Assembly (NCBI RefSeq): GCF_047425875.1
Contig: NZ_CP179727.1
Location: forward strand, 1,302,001-1,366,000
DNA: 64,000 nt
DNA from: Macrococcoides animalis
GTDB lineage: Bacteria > Bacillota > Bacilli > Staphylococcales > Staphylococcaceae
Direction of reading: 5' to 3'
Position 1 is the stretch's first letter. Each line of letters starts with the position of its first letter. The notes under the pieces are model-generated. The model worked only from the letters and a program-made list of their open reading frames with translations, was not told where the DNA came from and did no database searches. This document shows, piece by piece, positions 7,857 to 22,045 of the stretch. The translations under genes were made by a program, and so were the position numbers.

Positions 7857-9512
7857 TTGATTTATCAAGCTTTATATCGTGTGTTTCGTTCACAGTCTTT
7901 CGAGGAAGTTGTGGGACAGAAACATGTTACGACAACTTTAAAAAATGCGATTCAAAAAAATAAAATCTCACATGCTTACCTTTTTAATGGTCCTCGTGGT
8001 ACGGGTAAGACGAGTATTGCAAAGATTTTTGCAAAAGCCATCAACTGTACGAAAAGTGACACGGGTGAACCATGTAATCAATGTCCGTCGTGTTTGTCTA
8101 TTACAAATGGTACAAATTCAGATGTAATTGAAATTGATGCTGCGAGTAATAACGGTGTGGATGAGATTCGTAATATTCGTGATAAAGTAAAATATGCACC
8201 GGGTGAATCGACTTATAAAGTATATATTATCGATGAAGTTCATATGCTGACGACAGGAGCCTTCAATGCATTACTTAAAACGTTGGAAGAACCACCTGCG
8301 CACGCTATTTTTATTCTAGCTACAACTGAGCCACACAAAATACCGGCAACGATTATTTCTCGTTGTCAGCGTTTCGACTTTAAAGCAATCTCTTTACCGG
8401 ATATCACAGATCATTTAGCGTTTGTTTGTGGTAAAGAAGGAATCGAGTATGAAGATGCAGCTTTAGATTTTATTGCAACAAGTGCTGAAGGTGGTATGCG
8501 AGATGCATTAAGTATTCTAGACCAAGCGATTGCCTTCGGTGAAGCAAGGTTAACGTTAAACCACGTACTTAATGTAACAGGTAGTGTTGGTCGTGATGAT
8601 TTAATGGCATTAATGGATAAAGTGATTGTGCATGATGTTAAGGGTGCCTTTGAACAATATCATCAATTGCTAGCGGATGGTAAAGAAGTAACACGTTTAG
8701 TAAATGATTTAATTTATTTCTTACGTGATGTCATCGTTGAATTTGCTACAGATCAAAAAGGTGATGCCGCTATTTATTCACTGGGGTTACCAACGATTTA
8801 TGAAATGATTGATAAGATTAACGACACACTTGTTTCAATGCGTTTCTCTGTAAATTCAAATGTTCATTTCGAAGTATTAATTGTTAAACTTTCTGAGCTT
8901 GTAAAACTAAGTGAAGCGGGAGCGCAAATATCACAAGCACCACAAAGTAATGTGAGTGTTGATACGAGTCAAATCGAAGCACGTATTAATGCGCTAGAAT
9001 CACGTATGAATCAAGGGGGTACTCAAGTTTCAACACCTCAGAAAGCCAAGAAGGAACCTAAGAAGAATAAGAATGCTTTCTCTATGCGTCAAATCGAAAC
9101 AGTGTTAGATAATGCGAATCGAGAAGATTTGAATTTCTTGAAACAAAGTTGGGGAGAATTACTGGCACATGTTGAGTCACAAGGTCAACGTTCTTTAGTA
9201 AGTTTGTTGAAACACTCAGAACCTGTTGCTGCAAGTAGTACACATGTACTGATTAAATTTGGTGAAGAAATTCACTGTGATATGGTTAATAATGATGATG
9301 CAAAAAGAGAACAGATTGAAACAATAGTATACACAATTATTAAAAAACAAGTTAAAATGGTAGGAGTACCAGATTCTCAATGGCTACAAGTAAGACATAC
9401 TTATATTGAGAATCGAAAACAACCGAAACAGGAAGAAAAACCTGAGGAAGTTGATATTGTATCTGAAGCGGCAAATTTATTTGGTGAAGATGCAATCAAT
9501 ATTATAGATTAA
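7857..9512 (+). CDS. dnaX: DNA polymerase III subunit gamma/tau
   Basis: DnaX is the AAA+ motor of the clamp loader that places the beta clamp on DNA and links the polymerase to the helicase. Walker A is GPRGTGKT (45-52), the zinc module has Cys64, Cys73, Cys76 and Cys79, and the Walker B region is IIDEVHML near 125-132. The 551-residue length is normal for staphylococcal tau. The start is TTG at 7857, six bases after GGAGGGG; the family N terminus (xYQALYRVFR) begins there. TATAAT at 7821-7826 is a likely -10 element. The ybaB and recR genes follow, as in most Firmicutes. Confidence 0.96.
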   Translation: MIYQALYRVFRSQSFEEVVGQKHVTTTLKNAIQKNKISHAYLFNGPRGTGKTSIAKIFAKAINCTKSDTGEPCNQCPSCLSITNGTNSDVIEIDAASNNGVDEIRNIRDKVKYAPGESTYKVYIIDEVHMLTTGAFNALLKTLEEPPAHAIFILATTEPHKIPATIISRCQRFDFKAISLPDITDHLAFVCGKEGIEYEDAALDFIATSAEGGMRDALSILDQAIAFGEARLTLNHVLNVTGSVGRDDLMALMDKVIVHDVKGAFEQYHQLLADGKEVTRLVNDLIYFLRDVIVEFATDQKGDAAIYSLGLPTIYEMIDKINDTLVSMRFSVNSNVHFEVLIVKLSELVKLSEAGAQISQAPQSNVSVDTSQIEARINALESRMNQGGTQVSTPQKAKKEPKKNKNAFSMRQIETVLDNANREDLNFLKQSWGELLAHVESQGQRSLVSLLKHSEPVAASSTHVLIKFGEEIHCDMVNNDDAKREQIETIVYTIIKKQVKMVGVPDSQWLQVRHTYIENRKQPKQEEKPEEVDIVSEAANLFGEDAINIID

Positions 9513-9532
9513 ATTATTAGGAGGAAATGAAT

Positions 9533-9853
9533 ATGCGCGGTGGCGGAAATATGCAACAAATGATGAAACAAATGCAAAAAATGCAAAAGAAAATGGCTGA
9601 AGAGCAAGAAAAATTAAAAGAAGAAAGAATTGAAGGAACTGCTGGTGGCGGTATGGTTACTGTTGTAGTTTCAGGACATAAAGAAGTATTAGATGTCATC
9701 ATTAAAGAAGAAGTAGTAGATCCAGAAGATATCGAAATGTTACAAGACTTAGTATTAGCTGCAACAAACGATGCATTAACTAAAGCAGATGAAGTAACTG
9801 CAGATCGTTTAGGACAACATACTAAAGGATTAAACATTCCAGGAATGATGTAG
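9533..9853 (+). CDS. YbaB/EbfC family nucleoid-associated protein
   Basis: This 106-residue dimeric DNA-binding protein has a charged N-terminal helix rich in Met, Gln and Lys and the conserved GGGMVTVVVSGHKEVLDV segment. Its genes lie between dnaX and recR in most bacteria, and it is thought to help organise the nucleoid or recombination. AGGAGG (9519-9524) is eight bases before the ATG at 9533 but only two before another ATG at 9527, so the later start is preferred. Confidence 0.93.
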   Translation: MRGGGNMQQMMKQMQKMQKKMAEEQEKLKEERIEGTAGGGMVTVVVSGHKEVLDVIIKEEVVDPEDIEMLQDLVLAATNDALTKADEVTADRLGQHTKGLNIPGMM

Positions 9854-9854
9854 T

Positions 9855-10451
9855 ATGCATTATCCTGCACCAATATCGAAACTTATCGATAGTTTTATGA
9901 AGTTACCTGGAATAGGTCCGAAGACAGCCGGTCGTCTTGCATTTCATGTGTTAGATATGAAAGAAGATGACGTTATGAACTTTGCGAAGGCATTGGTTGA
10001 CGTGAAACGTGAACTGACATATTGTTCAGTTTGTGGACATATCACAGATACTGATCCATGTTACGTTTGTAATGATAAGACACGCGACCGTTCAATGATT
10101 TGTGTTGTCGAGGAGACGAAAGATGTTATTGCGATGGAGAAGATGCGAGAATATAAAGGGATGTATCATGTATTGCATGGTGCGATTTCGCCGATGGAAG
10201 GCGTAGGACCAGAAGATATTAATGTCCCTTCGTTACTGACACGATTAAAAGACGAAGAAGTAACGGAGTTAATCTTAGCAACCAATCCAAATATTGAAGG
10301 TGAGTCAACTGCAATGTATATTTCTAGACTTGTTAAGCCGATTGGGATTAAGACGACGCGTTTAGCGCATGGTTTACCTGTTGGTGGGGATTTAGAATAT
10401 GCAGATGAAGTTACTTTATCTAAAGCAATATCAGGTAGAACTGAGATATAA
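9855..10451 (+). CDS. recR: recombination mediator RecR
   Basis: RecR works with RecF and RecO to load RecA on single-stranded gaps. The protein has an N-terminal helix-hairpin-helix (LPGIGPKTAGRLAFH), a four-cysteine zinc site (Cys57, 60, 69, 72) and a Toprim domain (about 80-175), in the family's usual 198 residues. It begins one base after the ybaB stop codon, so the two are translationally linked. Confidence 0.96.
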   Translation: MHYPAPISKLIDSFMKLPGIGPKTAGRLAFHVLDMKEDDVMNFAKALVDVKRELTYCSVCGHITDTDPCYVCNDKTRDRSMICVVEETKDVIAMEKMREYKGMYHVLHGAISPMEGVGPEDINVPSLLTRLKDEEVTELILATNPNIEGESTAMYISRLVKPIGIKTTRLAHGLPVGGDLEYADEVTLSKAISGRTEI

Positions 10452-10457
10452 CTTGAA

Positions 10458-10493
10458 AATAACCTTAAAGCTAATGCTTTAAGGTTATTTTTA
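10458..10493 (+). terminator. terminator after recR
   Basis: Arms 10458-10471 and 10476-10489 form a 14-base-pair stem with a TAAT loop and a short T-run. It closes the dnaX-ybaB-recR unit. Confidence 0.85.
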
Positions 10494-10557
10494 TAAGCAA
10501 TTCCAAAGAAATAATCTTGTTAGCTTGATATAATTGTAAAATATGAGGTGATAAAAA

Positions 10558-11409
10558 ATGACAACAGGATTAGTATTAGAAGGCGGAGGTATGAGAGGCA
10601 TATATACGGCTGGTGTATTAGATTGTTTTTTAGATAATGACATTCTATTTAATTATGTTATTGGTGTATCAGCTGGTGGTAACATGGCGGCTTCTTATTT
10701 ATCGAAACAAAAGGGTAGAAATAAGAAGGTCTCTTTAGATTTCTTAGATGATAAGCGTTATCTTTCTTTATCAAATTATATTAAGAATAAAGAAATGTTT
10801 GGAATGGATTTTATTTTTGATGAGATTCCTAGAGAGCATGTTCCATTCAATATGGAAGACTTTCTTCTATATAATGGCGAATATGTCGTTGCATGTACGA
10901 ACTGCGAAACGGGTGAAACAGAATACTTTAATAAAGCCTATTTAAGAAAAGATTTAATGACAATTCTTCGTGCATCAAGTTCTCTTCCTTTAATGGCGCC
11001 TATCGTTGAGTATAATGGAAAGAAATTATTAGATGGTGGTGTTACCGATCCAATTCCTTTAAGAAAAGCACAACGTGATGGCATGATAAATAATGTAGTC
11101 GTACTAACAAGACCTAAAGGTTACGTTAAGCGTTCAAGTAGACTGTCTAAATATTTCAAAGTAAAAGGCTATAAAAAAGTAGATGAAGCTATGCAAAAAC
11201 GTCCAGCTGTTTATAATGAGACTTTACAATATGTAGATAATCAAGAAGACAATGGTCACGCAATCGTAATTCGTCCATCTAAAGATTTGAAAGTGGATCG
11301 TATGGAAAAGAATCGCGAAAAATTATCTGCTATGTATGATTTGGGCTATCAAGACGCATTAGAGAAGCTTCCACAGATAAAAGAATGGCTAATAACACAA
11401 AAAAACTAA
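10558..11409 (+). CDS. patatin-like phospholipase family protein
   Basis: The protein has the patatin catalytic dyad: Ser38 in the nucleophile elbow GVSAGG and Asp159 in LDGG, preceded by the glycine-rich oxyanion loop LEGGGMRG. At 283 residues it matches the bacterial YjjU/RssA-like single-domain group. No signal peptide is visible, so it is probably cytoplasmic or loosely membrane-bound. Substrate is unknown. It stands alone between the recR terminator and the rRNA promoters, with a GAGGTG ribosome site before the ATG. Confidence 0.87.
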   Translation: MTTGLVLEGGGMRGIYTAGVLDCFLDNDILFNYVIGVSAGGNMAASYLSKQKGRNKKVSLDFLDDKRYLSLSNYIKNKEMFGMDFIFDEIPREHVPFNMEDFLLYNGEYVVACTNCETGETEYFNKAYLRKDLMTILRASSSLPLMAPIVEYNGKKLLDGGVTDPIPLRKAQRDGMINNVVVLTRPKGYVKRSSRLSKYFKVKGYKKVDEAMQKRPAVYNETLQYVDNQEDNGHAIVIRPSKDLKVDRMEKNREKLSAMYDLGYQDALEKLPQIKEWLITQKN

Positions 11410-11449
11410 AAAAACTTTAAAAAAAGTGCTTAAAGTGTAATTTTTACGC

Positions 11450-11585
11450 TTGTTGAAGTGGTTGAAACCCTGTATAGTTATATCTTGTCCGGTAGAGATA
11501 ACTCATACGGGGCAAGCACTTCGAAAGACAACTTAAAAAACTTTTTAAAAAAGTTGTTGACTTTCAAAATGCAAGAGAGTATAAT
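11450..11585 (+). promoter_or_regulatory. two tandem promoters of rRNA operon 1
   Basis: P1 is TTGTTG (11450-11455), 17 bases, TATAGT (11473-11478). P2 is TTGACT (11557-11562), 17 bases, TATAAT (11580-11585), with an A/T-rich block upstream like an UP element. The leader from 11623 to the 16S start is shared with operon 2, and part of it is complementary to sequence after the 16S gene, consistent with an RNase III processing stalk. No gene is seen in 11410-11740. Confidence 0.8.
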
Positions 11586-11740
11586 TAAATCTTGTGAGAC
11601 AGAAAAACTAAACACAATGAACAATGAACATTGAAAACTGAATGACAATATGTCAACGTTAATTCCAATAATTTGAGTGGACTTAGTTCACTCCCAAGAG
11701 TGATTGCCTCAAGCAATCAAAAGAGCATTATCAAACAAAC

Positions 11741-16465
<4,725 letters not shown>

Positions 16466-16558
16466 ATTTTATAGATTTTTTATTCGGGATTGCCGAGTAA
16501 TATCTAATTTCTTCTTACTTATCTAGTTTTGAAAGTATAATTTATTATCTTTCATTTG

Positions 16559-16674
16559 TCTGGTGACGATGGCAGAGAGGTCACACCTGTTCCCATACCG
16601 AACACAGAAGTTAAGCTCTCTAGCGCCGATGGTAGTTGGTCTTACGATCTGCGAGAGTAGGACGTTGCCGGGCA
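16559..16674 (+). rRNA. 5S ribosomal RNA, copy 1
   Basis: The 116-base sequence starts TCTGGTGACGATGGC and ends GTTGCCGGGCA, with the conserved CCGAACACAGAAGTTAAG segment. It is identical to the other two 5S copies in the window. Ribonuclease M5, encoded at 26663-27226, would trim its precursor. Confidence 0.97.
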
Positions 16675-16714
16675 GATTTATAGTAATACCTTAAATGGAT
16701 GCGATGAGCCGCAA

Positions 16715-16744
16715 ATGAGTGACCTGTTAGGTCTCTTTTTTTTG
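16715..16744 (+). terminator. terminator of rRNA operon 1
   Basis: A short GACCT / AGGTC hairpin flanked by further pairing is followed by a run of eight T. Confidence 0.75.
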
Positions 16745-16831
16745 CATTTTTTTAAGAGTATAGCCGAGTACTTTAGACATAATGTTGTTAGAATAAGTAA
16801 TAGTAATACATACGTAAAGGAGGTTGATATC

Positions 16832-18184
16832 ATGACGATGCATAAAGCGATTCTTGAACACTTTATGAAGGAACCTATTTCTTTTCATGTACCGGGACAC
16901 CATTATCAAACCATTGGTAATTTAAAAGCATTAGATTTAAAATACGATATTACTGAAATCTCAGGTATGGATGATTATCATCATGCAGAAAGCATTATAA
17001 AGGAAAGCGAACTATTGTTAAACAAAATTGGTTACCAATCACGTTTCCTAGTGAATGGAACGACTGTAGGATTACTTGCAGTTATCATGTCTTTTATTAA
17101 ATCAACTAGTATTCCTAGTATAGCTATTATGAGAAATGCACATAAATCTATTTATAATGGTGTTTCATTGGGCAAAGGTAGTGCATATATCTTACCATCA
17201 AATTTATCTCAAATGACTCAAGAGTATAGTGGAGTAAATTTAAATGATATAGATGAATCATTACTTCCGCATATAAATTTAGCTGTATTAACGTATCCTA
17301 ATTACTATGGTGAAACATATGATATAAAGAAAGTGATAGATTATTTTCATAATCATAATATTCCAGTTTTGATTGATGAAGCTCATGGTGCACATTTTGA
17401 TATAACTGATAGGTTTCCTGTAAGTACTCTGAAATATGGTGCAGATTTTGTAGTGCAGTCTTATCATAAAACATTACCTACATTTACGATGAGTTCTGTA
17501 ATTCATATGAACAATTTAATCGATGAGGAAATTCTTTATCGAGTAAATTCTTATTTATCGAAACTACAATCTTCAAGTCCATCATATATGTTAATGCTCG
17601 GTTTAGAGTATGCAAATATTTTTTATCAAACTTATGATGATGATTTTTTCTTTGAAAGAAGAGCTAATTTAATTGAAGCATTCAATCAGAAATTCAAAGT
17701 AATTGAAGTTGCGGATCCTTTAAAAATTATGTTGTCGCATGATTGTTACAAAGGATCAGAGATTGCTGAATTGTTAGAAAGCCTAGGGATATATACTGAG
17801 CTTTCTAATGAAAAGTTTGTTTTATGTGTATTGCCATTATGGCATGAGGGCGATAGATATTTATTTGATAATTTAATGGAGAGAATCAAAAATATAAAAC
17901 TGAATTATCATCCGTTTATAAGTGAAGCGAATACAGATATATTATATAATCAAACAGACGGGATCTATATTTCCCAGGAAACAAATCATGTTATCTATTT
18001 GCCGTTAGATGAGAGTGTTGGTCATATTAATGCAGAACATATAACTCCTTACCCTCCAGGTATTCCGTTTATATTGGCAGGGGAAGAGATAACGGTTCAG
18101 CATATAGCACATATTCAAAAGTTTATCCATACGGGTGGTCATGTCCATGGTATAGAGGATTTAAAAATTCGCGTGATTGGATAG
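16832..18184 (+). CDS. Orn/Lys/Arg decarboxylase-like PLP enzyme
   Basis: This is a fold-type I PLP enzyme of the ornithine/lysine/arginine decarboxylase major-domain family. The PLP lysine is K213 in QSYHKTLP, and the aspartate that contacts the cofactor ring is in DEAHGAH (182-188). At 450 residues it lacks the N-terminal wing domain of the acid-induced enterobacterial enzymes, as does B. subtilis SpeA/YaaO. AAAGGAGG eight bases before the ATG at 16832 decides the start; an upstream extension would run into the rRNA terminator. Substrate among lysine, ornithine and arginine is not decided. The same gene sits between rRNA and tmk in staphylococci. Confidence 0.88.
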   Translation: MTMHKAILEHFMKEPISFHVPGHHYQTIGNLKALDLKYDITEISGMDDYHHAESIIKESELLLNKIGYQSRFLVNGTTVGLLAVIMSFIKSTSIPSIAIMRNAHKSIYNGVSLGKGSAYILPSNLSQMTQEYSGVNLNDIDESLLPHINLAVLTYPNYYGETYDIKKVIDYFHNHNIPVLIDEAHGAHFDITDRFPVSTLKYGADFVVQSYHKTLPTFTMSSVIHMNNLIDEEILYRVNSYLSKLQSSSPSYMLMLGLEYANIFYQTYDDDFFFERRANLIEAFNQKFKVIEVADPLKIMLSHDCYKGSEIAELLESLGIYTELSNEKFVLCVLPLWHEGDRYLFDNLMERIKNIKLNYHPFISEANTDILYNQTDGIYISQETNHVIYLPLDESVGHINAEHITPYPPGIPFILAGEEITVQHIAHIQKFIHTGGHVHGIEDLKIRVIG

Positions 18185-18193
18185 GAGAAAAAG

Positions 18194-18808
18194 ATGAGTT
18201 ATTTTATTACAATAGAAGGTCCTGAGGGATCGGGAAAAAGTACAGTTGTTAAAGCGATTGAAGAAACATTAGTTAAGGATTTTAGGGTAATTACGACAAG
18301 AGAACCTGGTGGTATTAAAATAAGTGAAGATATTCGAAATATATTGTTAGATGATGCAAGTGCTATGGATTATAGAACTGAAGCGTTGTTATTTGCTGCG
18401 AGCCGAAGACAGCATTTAGTAGAGAAAGTGTTACCTGCTTTAGAACAGGGTAAAATCGTTATATGTGATCGTTTTATTGATAGTTCTTTAGCGTATCAAG
18501 GTTATGCACGAGGTATTGGTGTAGACGAAATTCGTGCCATTAATGAATTTGCAATTGAAGGGAAGTACCCTGATTTAACGCTTTATTTAAGAGTTGAGCC
18601 AGAAGTTGGTTTATCACGTATTAAAGAGAATTCACGTGAAACAAATCGTCTAGACAAAGAGGCGCTCAACTTTCATCAACGTGTTGTCGATGGCTATGAT
18701 CAACTATTAAATGCACATCCAGAGCGTATAAAATTAATCGATGCATCACAACCTATTGATGCTGTGTTAGAGAAATGTATCGAAGCAATTTATAAATTCA
18801 TTAGATAG
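18194..18808 (+). CDS. tmk: thymidylate kinase
   Basis: Tmk converts dTMP to dTDP for DNA synthesis. The P-loop is EGPEGSGKST (8-17), and the DRF(I)DSS motif near residue 96 binds substrate. The 204-residue length is typical. It follows the decarboxylase gene by nine bases with AGGAGA as ribosome site, and leads the pstA-holB-ricT-yabA group of replication-related genes. Confidence 0.96.
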   Translation: MSYFITIEGPEGSGKSTVVKAIEETLVKDFRVITTREPGGIKISEDIRNILLDDASAMDYRTEALLFAASRRQHLVEKVLPALEQGKIVICDRFIDSSLAYQGYARGIGVDEIRAINEFAIEGKYPDLTLYLRVEPEVGLSRIKENSRETNRLDKEALNFHQRVVDGYDQLLNAHPERIKLIDASQPIDAVLEKCIEAIYKFIR

Positions 18809-18842
18809 TTTATGTTATAATTTATGATAAGAGGTGTTTCTA

Positions 18843-19172
18843 ATGAAAATGGTAATCGCAATTGTACAAGATCAAGATAGTCAGAGTCTATCTGATACGT
18901 TAACAAAAAATGATTTTAGAACGACGAAACTTGCTTCAACAGGCGGATTTTTAAGAGCCGGTAATACGACATTTTTATGTGGTGTGGAAGACGAACGTGT
19001 TAATGAATTACTTACAATAATTAATACGACGTGTGGCAACAGAGAACAAGTTGTAACACCTGTTACACCAATGGGTGGTAATGCGGATGCATATATCCCT
19101 TATCCTGTTGAAGTAGAAGTCGGTGGGGCAACTGTATTTGTAATGCCTATCGAACAATTCCATCAGTTTTAA
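18843..19172 (+). CDS. pstA: cyclic-di-AMP receptor, PII-like (PstA/DarA)
   Basis: The 109-residue protein matches the DUF970 family of PII-like trimers that bind cyclic di-AMP, with the conserved TGGFLRAGNTTFLCGVED and CGNREQ segments. The signalling partner is still poorly known. AGAGGTG lies before the ATG at 18843; a GTG nine bases earlier overlaps that ribosome site and is unlikely. The position between tmk and holB is conserved in Firmicutes. Confidence 0.93.
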   Translation: MKMVIAIVQDQDSQSLSDTLTKNDFRTTKLASTGGFLRAGNTTFLCGVEDERVNELLTIINTTCGNREQVVTPVTPMGGNADAYIPYPVEVEVGGATVFVMPIEQFHQF

Positions 19173-19177
19173 AAAAT

Positions 19178-19198
19178 AGCTGCCTAGTGCAGCTTTTT
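19178..19198 (+). terminator. weak terminator or attenuator after pstA
   Basis: A six-base-pair stem (AGCTGC / GCAGCT) with five T residues follows the stop codon. It is short, so read-through to holB is likely. Confidence 0.5.
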
Positions 19199-19221
19199 GA
19201 TTATACAAAGGAGTAGGTCAC

Positions 19222-20142
19222 ATGCACGAGCAGCTTCACTATTTAATTGAAAATAATAAATTAAGTCATGCATATTTATTTGATGGGCAAAATAGAAGTC
19301 AGCTAAAAGAAGAAGCGATACGTTTTGCGGTACGCATATTATGTAATGATGATGCCGTTTGCCATAGTCGTGTTGAAAATTTAAACCATGCGGATTTCTT
19401 ATTACTAGAATCGACAGAAGCTACTATCAAAAAAGAGATGATTGAAGAGATACTGCATCGTATGAATCAAAAACCGATTGAAGGTACACACAAAGTCTAT
19501 ATCATTATGGATTTTGATAAAGTGACGGTTCAAGGTGAAAACAGTATTTTAAAGTTTCTTGAAGAACCTCCTGAAAATACAATCGCAATTCTTGTTACGA
19601 CATCGCCTAAATTAATTTTACCGACAATTCATTCGAGATGTCAGCATATTTTCGTACAAGCGTCTGAAAATAATTTAACTGATCGTACTGATTTAGATAT
19701 TCCTCAATCAGTACTTGCGACGATGAGTGGACTTAATTTCAGTGAGGCAGAAGCGATCGAATGGAATGAAACGCATGACTTTACAGAACTAAAATCTGTT
19801 ATAATTAAGTGGTGCCAAACTCTATTGAACAGTGATACAATGGGATTAATTCAAATTGTCAGTGTTCTTGAAATATTGGATAGTCGAGAGAAGCAATTGT
19901 TAGGAATTGATTTAATGCAGTTGTATTTGCAAGATTTGATGTATATATTAATCGGGGACAAAGTTGTCAGTTTTCCAGAGAGTGTTCAAGCATTACAACA
20001 ACAGGCGAGTAGGTTAACAATTGGCAAGTGTGTCAAATTGATTGATGATACATTAAATGCGAAACAAAAGTTACTGCAATATGTCAATGTGACATTAGTG
20101 TATGAAGAGATGGCGATTCAAATGCTAGATGAGGTGAAATAA
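19222..20142 (+). CDS. holB: DNA polymerase III subunit delta'
   Basis: Delta' is the rigid AAA+ partner in the clamp loader with DnaX and delta. The protein resembles DnaX (NNKLSHAYLFDG, ENSILKFLEEPPENTI, HSRCQHIF with the SRC motif) but has no intact Walker A lysine motif, as expected for delta'. Its 306 residues fit Gram-positive HolB. AAGGAG precedes the ATG. The stop codon overlaps the ricT start by one base. Confidence 0.94.
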   Translation: MHEQLHYLIENNKLSHAYLFDGQNRSQLKEEAIRFAVRILCNDDAVCHSRVENLNHADFLLLESTEATIKKEMIEEILHRMNQKPIEGTHKVYIIMDFDKVTVQGENSILKFLEEPPENTIAILVTTSPKLILPTIHSRCQHIFVQASENNLTDRTDLDIPQSVLATMSGLNFSEAEAIEWNETHDFTELKSVIIKWCQTLLNSDTMGLIQIVSVLEILDSREKQLLGIDLMQLYLQDLMYILIGDKVVSFPESVQALQQQASRLTIGKCVKLIDDTLNAKQKLLQYVNVTLVYEEMAIQMLDEVK

Positions 20143-20942
20143 TGATAGAGATTATAGGTGTTAAATTTCAAAAATCAGGTCGAACAGAGTATTATCAACC
20201 TGGCAATGAGAAATTTGCAGTCAATGAATTAACAGTTATAGATAATAAAAAGCGTGGTGTTGAGCTAGCGCGTGTTATTATTCCGAATAAAGAAGTTTCG
20301 GAAGAAGATGTTGTGATGCCAGTACCAATGATTAATCGAAGAGCAACAGAACAAGATATTTTGAAGTATGAACAGAACATGTTAGATGCAGATTATGCTT
20401 TAGAATTATGTAAAGCACACGTAAAGAATCATAAGTTAGATATGCGTGTAGTCAATGCGACATATACGTTAGATAAGGCAAAAATTATTTTCAATTTTAC
20501 AGCGAATGAACGTGTAGATTTCCGTGAATTAGTTAAAAGTTTGGCATATGATTTAAAAACGCGAATTGAATTACGTCAAATAGGTGTACGAGACGAAGCA
20601 AAGATTCTAGGTGGAATTGGACCATGTGGTAGAAGTTTATGTTGTGCGACGTATTTAGGTGACTTTGAGCCAGTATCTATTAAGATGGCGAAAGATCAAA
20701 ATTTATCGTTAAATCCAACAAAGATTTCAGGTGCATGTGGACGTTTAATGTGTTGTTTAAAATACGAAAATGACTATTATGAAGAAACGAGACGTAAGTT
20801 ACCGGACATCGGTTCTAATATACAAACTCCTGAAGGTTTAGGCCGCGTTATCGGACTTAATATTTTAGATGTTACGATGCAAGTGAAATTAAAAGGTATG
20901 GAAACACCTGTTGTTTATCATATTGATGAGGTTGAAGTGTAG
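20142..20942 (+). CDS. ricT: PSP1-domain protein RicT (YaaT)
   Basis: RicT forms the Y-complex with RicA and RicF, which helps RNase Y mature some mRNAs and, in Bacillus, influences phosphorelay. The PSP1 domain has the two cysteine clusters that take part in Fe-S binding: GPCGRSLCC (C162, C167, C168) and GACGRLMCC (C199, C204, C205). The 266-residue length is normal. It is translationally coupled to holB by a TAATG overlap. Confidence 0.93.
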   Translation: MIEIIGVKFQKSGRTEYYQPGNEKFAVNELTVIDNKKRGVELARVIIPNKEVSEEDVVMPVPMINRRATEQDILKYEQNMLDADYALELCKAHVKNHKLDMRVVNATYTLDKAKIIFNFTANERVDFRELVKSLAYDLKTRIELRQIGVRDEAKILGGIGPCGRSLCCATYLGDFEPVSIKMAKDQNLSLNPTKISGACGRLMCCLKYENDYYEETRRKLPDIGSNIQTPEGLGRVIGLNILDVTMQVKLKGMETPVVYHIDEVEV

Positions 20943-20952
20943 GAGGTTTATA

Positions 20953-21279
20953 ATGAACCGTGATGAATTGTTTAATGCATTAACAAAGTTAGAGAAACAA
21001 ATTAACAGCGTTAATGAAAGTTATGAGACGTTAAAAGAATTGACTGTTGCATTAGTGGAAGAGAATGTTGCATTGAAATTAGAGAATGATAATTTGCAAC
21101 GATTTATACAAATACCGAAAGAAGAACCAAAAAAGAATAACAAAGTATTACAAAGTAAAGATAATTTAGCTATGCTCTATGCAGAAGGCTTTCATATTTG
21201 CCCAACGGATTTATTTGGTAAACATCGTGGTGGTGGAGATTGTATATTTTGCTTAAGTTTACTATCAGATAAAGAATAA
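20953..21279 (+). CDS. yabA: replication initiation control protein YabA
   Basis: YabA restrains initiation by binding DnaA and the beta clamp DnaN. The 108-residue protein has an N-terminal coiled coil (about 1-60) for tetramer formation and a C-terminal zinc domain with His and Cys ligands in HICPTDLF...GDCIFC. AGGAGG lies six bases before the ATG at 20953; the open frame upstream overlaps ricT and is not used. Confidence 0.94.
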   Translation: MNRDELFNALTKLEKQINSVNESYETLKELTVALVEENVALKLENDNLQRFIQIPKEEPKKNNKVLQSKDNLAMLYAEGFHICPTDLFGKHRGGGDCIFCLSLLSDKE

Positions 21280-21316
21280 AAAGAGGCGAAAGCCTTTTTT
21301 TATTGGAGGAATAATT

Positions 21317-22045
21317 ATGTTATTAGAGAATGAAAGATTAGATCAATTAATTAAAGAGGATTTATCAATTATCCAGAATGATGATGTATTTTCTTTTTCA
21401 ACGGATGCTTTATTACTTGCTCATTTAACTTCTTTGAAGAAAAAAGATAAAGTGATGGATATTTGTTCGGGTAACGGTATCGTTCCGTTATTATTATCTA
21501 ATAGAACTGAGATGCCTATTGAAGCAATTGAAATACAACCAAAACTAGTTGATATGGCGAGACGTTCTGTTAAATATAATAAACTTGATTCACAAATTTG
21601 TGTACACGAGATGGACATTAAAGTAGTGAAACAAAATTTTATTCCAAGTCAGTTTGATGTTATTACATGCAATCCGCCATATTTCAGAGCGAACCAAGAG
21701 TTTCAACACTTAAAAGAAGCGCATCGCATTGCTAGAACAGAAGTATTATGTACGTTTCAAGATTGTGTGAGAGCTGCGAATCATTTGTTGAAGCAAGGCG
21801 GTAAGATGGTTGTTGTTCAACGTGCAGATCGTTTGATTGATGTGTTGACCGACATGCGCTTAAGTGGTGTTGAACCGAAAATAATCCATCCTGTTTATTC
21901 TTCTCCAAAGAAACCACAAGCGATTACTGTTATTGTGGAGGGGATTAAGGGTGGAAAGCCTGATGTTAAAGTTATGCCACCCTTTTATATATATGACAAC
22001 GACAATGAATATTCCATGGAGATGCTTGAGGTATATTATGGCTAG
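21317..22045 (+). CDS. trmN6: tRNA1(Val) A37 N6-methyltransferase-like enzyme
   Basis: This SAM-dependent methyltransferase has the NPPY catalytic motif (119-122) typical of enzymes that methylate exocyclic amino groups, and a Rossmann SAM site in DICSGNGIVPLLL. The family includes E. coli TrmN6 and B. subtilis YabB. A small GC hairpin with a T-run (about 21283-21302) separates it from yabA. Target position is inferred from the family. Confidence 0.87.
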   Translation: MLLENERLDQLIKEDLSIIQNDDVFSFSTDALLLAHLTSLKKKDKVMDICSGNGIVPLLLSNRTEMPIEAIEIQPKLVDMARRSVKYNKLDSQICVHEMDIKVVKQNFIPSQFDVITCNPPYFRANQEFQHLKEAHRIARTEVLCTFQDCVRAANHLLKQGGKMVVVQRADRLIDVLTDMRLSGVEPKIIHPVYSSPKKPQAITVIVEGIKGGKPDVKVMPPFYIYDNDNEYSMEMLEVYYG